The position numbers and the translations under genes were made by a program. A stretch of DNA of 8,814 bases from Pseudomonadota bacterium (GTDB lineage Bacteria > Pseudomonadota > Alphaproteobacteria > Sphingomonadales > Sphingomonadaceae), in contig JAEZQR010000147.1 of the NCBI GenBank assembly GCA_023413015.1, positions 1 through 8,814 of the forward strand. The letters run 5' to 3'. Below the pieces are notes generated by a model that worked only from the letters and a program-made list of their open reading frames with translations, was not told the origin of the DNA and ran no database searches. This document shows, piece by piece, positions 6,243 to 8,814 of this stretch (its first letter is position 1; each line of letters starts with the position of its first letter).

Positions 6243-6707
6243 TTATAAGCTGTTGGTGGCAGGGTTAGGGATGTAGTAGGTTCGATTGACCTTAAAATTA
6301 ATCACCTTTCCTACCATGAGCGGCACAGAAATTGGGTGCCGATAGATGAGACTAAGCCGAATTTCCTTTACGGTTAGAAACGACGTATTCGAGAAGCTCT
6401 CAACACTTACATTCAAGCTGCCATTGTTAAGGTTGTATTTCGCCTTGGCTGCCTCGCCCTTGATCATATTCTTAATCTCGGCGTCATCTTTTACGCCGTC
6501 TCCGACGATTTGATACGAGACCACGGCTTCACGCCCAGCCCAGCCAGCCAGTTCCCGCAGTCCGGCATTCGCACGCAGGGCAAGGCCGAACTGGAGCGCG
6601 GCCAGGATGAACATCACGACAAGCGGGCTGATCATCGCGAATTCGATGAGCGCGCTGCCTCGCTGATCGCGGTCCAGGCAGGGCTGTACCTTGACCCGCA
6701 TGCTCAT
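6243..6707 (-). CDS. TadE-like pseudopilin (second of two)
   Basis: This 154-residue single-pass protein of the TadE type is a minor pseudopilin-like component of Flp/Tad pili. A short basic cytoplasmic stretch (residues 1-16) is followed by G17-SALIEF, matching the prepilin-peptidase pattern of Gly followed by Glu five residues later (Glu22). A hydrophobic helix covers about 24-46 and the rest is a periplasmic domain. No cysteine is present after residue 10. Its start ATG at 6707 overlaps the stop of the preceding tadE-like gene by the 4-nt ATGA, so translation is probably coupled; an in-frame ATG at 6701 is an alternative. The N-terminal third has the usual high GC, but by hand count 6241-6480, which codes for the C-terminal half, is only about 44% GC. 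That half is rich in Asn, Lys and Ile, suggesting a different origin or relaxed selection. It is the last gene of the trio. The TadE call rests on the N-terminal motif. Confidence 0.8.
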   Translation of the reverse strand: MSMRVKVQPCLDRDQRGSALIEFAMISPLVVMFILAALQFGLALRANAGLRELAGWAGREAVVSYQIVGDGVKDDAEIKNMIKGEAAKAKYNLNNGSLNVSVESFSNTSFLTVKEIRLSLIYRHPISVPLMVGKVINFKVNRTYYIPNPATNSL

Positions 6708-7150
6708 ACCCGTACCGTACGGCTGATCCTGATGGGCAGGGCCCCATCAATGCCGAAATGCGTCCAGGCCGGCACGTAACTGCCGCTTACGGCGATCGTG
6801 ATGTAGATGGCTCGTTCCTCGGCAGACGAAGGACACATGATGCCGGTGATGACCACGTTATTGCAGCGGACCTCGCGGGTGATCGAAACCGCGGACCTGG
6901 GAACTGCGGCGGCCGCTGCTGCGACATCGATGTACTGGCTGAAATCGCTTCGAGGCGGCTGCGCGATCACGAGCCCCGTCACCTCAGCGACGGCCTGCTG
7001 GTAATCGAGGCGCTTGGCGACGAGCTGGGACACATCATAGACGCCCAGCGTGAACAGCAGCAGGACCGGCATCGTCAGGCAAAACTCGATTGCCGCGACG
7101 CCGTCCTCGCGGCGCCATATCCCGAACAGGCTGCCCAACGCGCCCATCAT
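6704..7150 (-). CDS. TadE-like pseudopilin (first of two)
   Basis: This 148-residue TadE-type membrane protein is a probable minor pseudopilin of a Flp/Tad pilus or secretion machine. The N-terminus has G17-VAAIEF with Glu22 at the +5 position after Gly, as in substrates of the prepilin peptidase. A hydrophobic helix (about 24-42) follows and then a periplasmic domain with a Cys pair (Cys94 and Cys105, in REVRCNN and GIMCPSS) that could form a disulfide. Gly17 and Glu22 fall at exactly the same positions as in the next gene, which suggests the two are paralogues with similar processing. The ATG at 7150 overlaps the stop of the tadG-like gene by ATGA; an adjacent in-frame ATG at 7147 is possible. 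GC content is like the neighbouring genes. In characterised systems TadE and TadF are both needed for pilus assembly; which one this corresponds to cannot be told. Confidence 0.85.
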   Translation of the reverse strand: MMGALGSLFGIWRREDGVAAIEFCLTMPVLLLFTLGVYDVSQLVAKRLDYQQAVAEVTGLVIAQPPRSDFSQYIDVAAAAAAVPRSAVSITREVRCNNVVITGIMCPSSAEERAIYITIAVSGSYVPAWTHFGIDGALPIRISRTVRV

Positions 7151-8415
7151 TTTACCAGGCGAACGACGTCCACGCCGGTCTTCGCCATGTAGGGCGGCGA
7201 ACCGCTGCAGGTGTTGGTGATCGAAGCGTTGCCGCTGACGGATACCCGATTCGCCACGAGCAGCAGGCAGTTGGTGACGGGATCGGCGTTTCCGAGAATC
7301 TCGACGTTCTGGCGGGGCATGTAGACGGCGCCGGACAGCCGCAGCGTATTGTTGCCATTGATCCTGCTCGTGCTGACCGGCGCCGAGGGGGGATCGGCAT
7401 CGTAGATCACCATCCCGACGAGGTTCGACGGCACGCCAGGGGTCGTTTCGGTCGAGGCGCTCAGATTGATCTCTGAGCCGCCATTGAAGTCGATGGTGGC
7501 CCCGTTCTTGAGGACGATCGTCACTTCAGAACCGATTAGCGAGGCCTGGCCATTGACGCGTAGCGTGTAGGGACCATCGATGACGAACAGGCCCTTTTCC
7601 ATCGGCATCCCGGTCTTGTCGTTGATCGTGATGTCCTGCTTGTAGGTGCCGGCCTTGAGCAGCGTCGTCTTGTTCTGACCATTAGCGACGAAGGTCTGGA
7701 GAGGCGGATTGGCCGGCGGCGAGAGCGTGCCGAACGGATCCTGCTGCGCCATCGCATAGGGGCGAATGGTGCTGGTACCCTGCAGGTTGTCGTCGCCGGC
7801 CAGGATGCCGCCAACCGCCGAGATGGGGCTGGCTTCGACCTTGGCCGAACCATCGAACACGATGGCTTTCTCGTGCTGCGAGTTGGAGGAGATGCCGCAG
7901 CCGAGCTTGACGAGCGCGCTGCCCGAAACTTTGATGGCTTCAGCGGTCGTGGGGTCGAGGGACACCATGCAGTGATGGCCGTCGCGGATGATGGCAGCGG
8001 TCGCTGATGCTTCGAGCCTGGGCGCGCTTACGCCGAGCATGCGCGAGAACGGCAGGTCCTTCTGAGTGCTGGCCGTGACCATGATGGCGTTGTTGCCAGC
8101 GGCACCCCAGCTCGTCAGCTCAGACGACTTCGAGGAAATGCTGATCGTATCGGCATTGCGGGCAAGCTCAGCGTTGACGCTCGGCTCGAACGGCTTGCCT
8201 TGCGACCGCGAATGCGCTCCCGACAAGGCGGCCGAGTCGACGGCTATCTGGAGCTCGCGTTGCCACAGGTACCATTGCACCGTGTCGATACCGAAGCCGG
8301 CCCCGCCGATTAAAATCGGCAAGCTCATGGCCGTTAGGATGAGCACGTTGCCGCGCTCGTTCCGGCGGAGGCGAGCGAAGGGTTGAGTGAGGCGCGTGAC
8401 GAATCTGCGCTTCAT
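7147..8415 (-). CDS. TadG-like pilus assembly protein
   Basis: This 422-residue protein has the N-terminal Flp-pilus TadE/G-like domain: a basic start, then ERGNVLILTAMSLPILIGGAGFGID (about residues 20-44), a membrane helix, and the WYLWQRELQIAVDSAALSGA stretch (48-67) common to the TadG family. At the position where TadE proteins have the Glu needed for prepilin peptidase processing this one has Leu27, so it is probably not cleaved, as is usual for TadG. The large periplasmic part is rich in Gly, Ser, Asn and Thr, with short repeated strands such as VSGSALVKLGCG, FDGSAKVEA and RLSGAVYMP, suggesting a beta-helical or beta-rich fold; no von Willebrand A domain is evident. The ATG at 8415 has GGAG 7-8 nt upstream. 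It begins the trio tadG-tadE-tadE and overlaps the next gene by ATGA. A role in the cell envelope around a Tad pilus is inferred; the pilus ATPases and secretin are not in this window. Confidence 0.87.
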   Translation of the reverse strand: MKRRFVTRLTQPFARLRRNERGNVLILTAMSLPILIGGAGFGIDTVQWYLWQRELQIAVDSAALSGAHSRSQGKPFEPSVNAELARNADTISISSKSSELTSWGAAGNNAIMVTASTQKDLPFSRMLGVSAPRLEASATAAIIRDGHHCMVSLDPTTAEAIKVSGSALVKLGCGISSNSQHEKAIVFDGSAKVEASPISAVGGILAGDDNLQGTSTIRPYAMAQQDPFGTLSPPANPPLQTFVANGQNKTTLLKAGTYKQDITINDKTGMPMEKGLFVIDGPYTLRVNGQASLIGSEVTIVLKNGATIDFNGGSEINLSASTETTPGVPSNLVGMVIYDADPPSAPVSTSRINGNNTLRLSGAVYMPRQNVEILGNADPVTNCLLLVANRVSVSGNASITNTCSGSPPYMAKTGVDVVRLVK

Positions 8416-8461
8416 GGACGTGGCTCCGCTGTCGTTGCGGGCCCCGTATGGCGCAGGCGCG

Positions 8462-8477
8462 GTTAAGCGACGGTAAA
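8462..8477 (-). promoter_or_regulatory. CtrA-like box upstream of tadG
   Basis: The minus strand reads TTTAC, six bases, then TTAAC, about 47-62 nt before the tadG-like ATG. The alphaproteobacterial cell-cycle regulator CtrA binds TTAA-N7-TTAA, so this differs at one base in the first half. In Caulobacter CtrA controls pilus genes including pilA, which makes the location sensible. No convincing -10 element is visible downstream, and short AT motifs arise by chance, so this is a candidate only. Confidence 0.35.
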
Positions 8478-8497
8478 AGGACCTGATTAGCGAGCGC

Positions 8498-8535
8498 GGT
8501 TCATGCGGCGGAAACCATGTTCCGCCGCATGAACC
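8498..8535. terminator. Perfect 16-bp inverted repeat between ettA and tadG; possible terminator
   Basis: Arms 8498-8513 and 8520-8535 are exact reverse complements (16 of 16) around a 6-nt loop. The hairpin starts 8 nt past the ettA stop, the right place to end the ettA transcript and shield the tad trio. However, on the minus strand no T-run follows; the nearest TTTT is about 20 nt on. On the plus strand the stem is followed by GGGGCTTTT, a better match to an intrinsic terminator, but no plus-strand gene ends here. It could act with Rho, as an mRNA 3'-end stabiliser, or as a plus-strand stop. Confidence 0.55.
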
Positions 8536-8543
8536 GGGGCTTT

Positions 8544-8814
8544 TCAGCGCGTCAGCTTCTTGTAGGTCATGCGGTGCGGCCGGTCGGCCTCGTCGCCGAG
8601 GCGGCGGCGCTTGTCTTCCTCATAGGCCTCGAAGTTGCCTTCGAACCATTCGACGTGGCTGTCGCCCTCGAACGCGAGGATGTGGGTCGCGAGGCGGTCG
8701 AGGAAGAAGCGGTCGTGGCTGATGACGACCGCGCAACCAGCAAAGCTCTCCAGCGCCTCTTCGAGCGCGCGCAGCGTCTCGACGTCGAGGTCGTTGGTCG
8801 GCTCGTCGAGCAGC
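8544..8814 (-). CDS. ettA: Energy-dependent translational throttle protein EttA, C-terminal 89 residues (gene continues beyond the right edge)
   Basis: This is the C-terminal end of the ABC-F ATPase EttA, which binds the ribosomal E site and tunes entry into the elongation cycle according to ATP/ADP levels. Visible in the second nucleotide-binding domain: the Walker B region LLDEPTNDLD right at the window edge, the H-loop ISHDRFFLD, and then the EttA-specific ending THILAFEGDSHVEWFEGNF, EAYEEDKRRRLGDEADRPHR and the terminal MTYKKLTR. The stop is the TGA at 8546-8544. The FEGDSHVEWFEGNFEAYEEDK segment separates EttA from other ABC-F members (Uup, YheS, YbiT). The gene is followed by a strong hairpin and then the tad trio on the same strand. 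Confidence 0.95.
   Translation of the reverse strand, partial: LLDEPTNDLDVETLRALEEALESFAGCAVVISHDRFFLDRLATHILAFEGDSHVEWFEGNFEAYEEDKRRRLGDEADRPHRMTYKKLTR

Noticed and set aside
1..8814. CRISPR array, insertion sequence, prophage, tRNA, rRNA or toxin-antitoxin genes
   Set aside because: No regularly spaced direct repeats, transposase or integrase motifs, clover-leaf sequences or small paired toxin-like frames were seen on either strand.

Overview
This window looks like a stretch of chromosome from a high-GC alphaproteobacterium, most likely a sphingomonad (Sphingomonas or a close relative). The evidence is the smc, dsbA-like and dciA genes next to mutY, the folate-dependent TrmFO, a short squalene/phytoene-synthase-fold protein of the NDUFAF6-like kind, TadE/TadG-type proteins, and a dispersed repeat whose translation reads VIPAKAGTQ. 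The genus is inferred from gene content; no rRNA or other marker is present.

Left block, minus strand (1-2496): dciA-like DUF721 gene, then a DsbA-like thioredoxin lipoprotein, then the 5' part of smc, which runs off the left edge. They are co-directional and the smc start lies 31 nt after the dsbA-like stop. The block links replicative helicase loading, periplasmic thiol chemistry and chromosome segregation.

Centre, plus strand (2511-5006): mutY (A/G-specific adenine glycosylase) starts 14 nt from the divergent dciA start. A 117-bp gap follows that is mostly filled by a 69-bp inverted repeat. Then comes trmFO, which makes the m5U54 base of tRNA. trmFO converges on the next gene with 4 nt between stop codons.

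Right block, minus strand (5011-8814). In order of transcription it holds the 3' end of ettA (ABC-F translation factor), a perfect 16-bp hairpin, and a tightly overlapping trio tadG-like/tadE-like/tadE-like (ATGA overlaps at both junctions). After a 54-nt spacer with a foldable leader come a squalene/phytoene-synthase-fold protein lacking the Asp-rich catalytic motifs and an exported three-EF-hand protein. The tad trio has no tadA/B/C, cpaB/C or pilin partner in the window, so it is a detached minor-pseudopilin set. Its last gene becomes markedly AT-rich toward the 3' end.

Most of the window is ordinary housekeeping sequence. I found no CRISPR array, transposase, prophage, rRNA or tRNA, and no clear case for a wholly new system. 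The best leads are non-coding: the repeat that may supply the trmFO promoter, the hairpin that could hide the ribosome binding site of the synthase-fold gene, the CtrA-like box before tadG, and the odd hairpin after ettA. The AT-rich tail of the last tadE-like gene is the main protein-level oddity.
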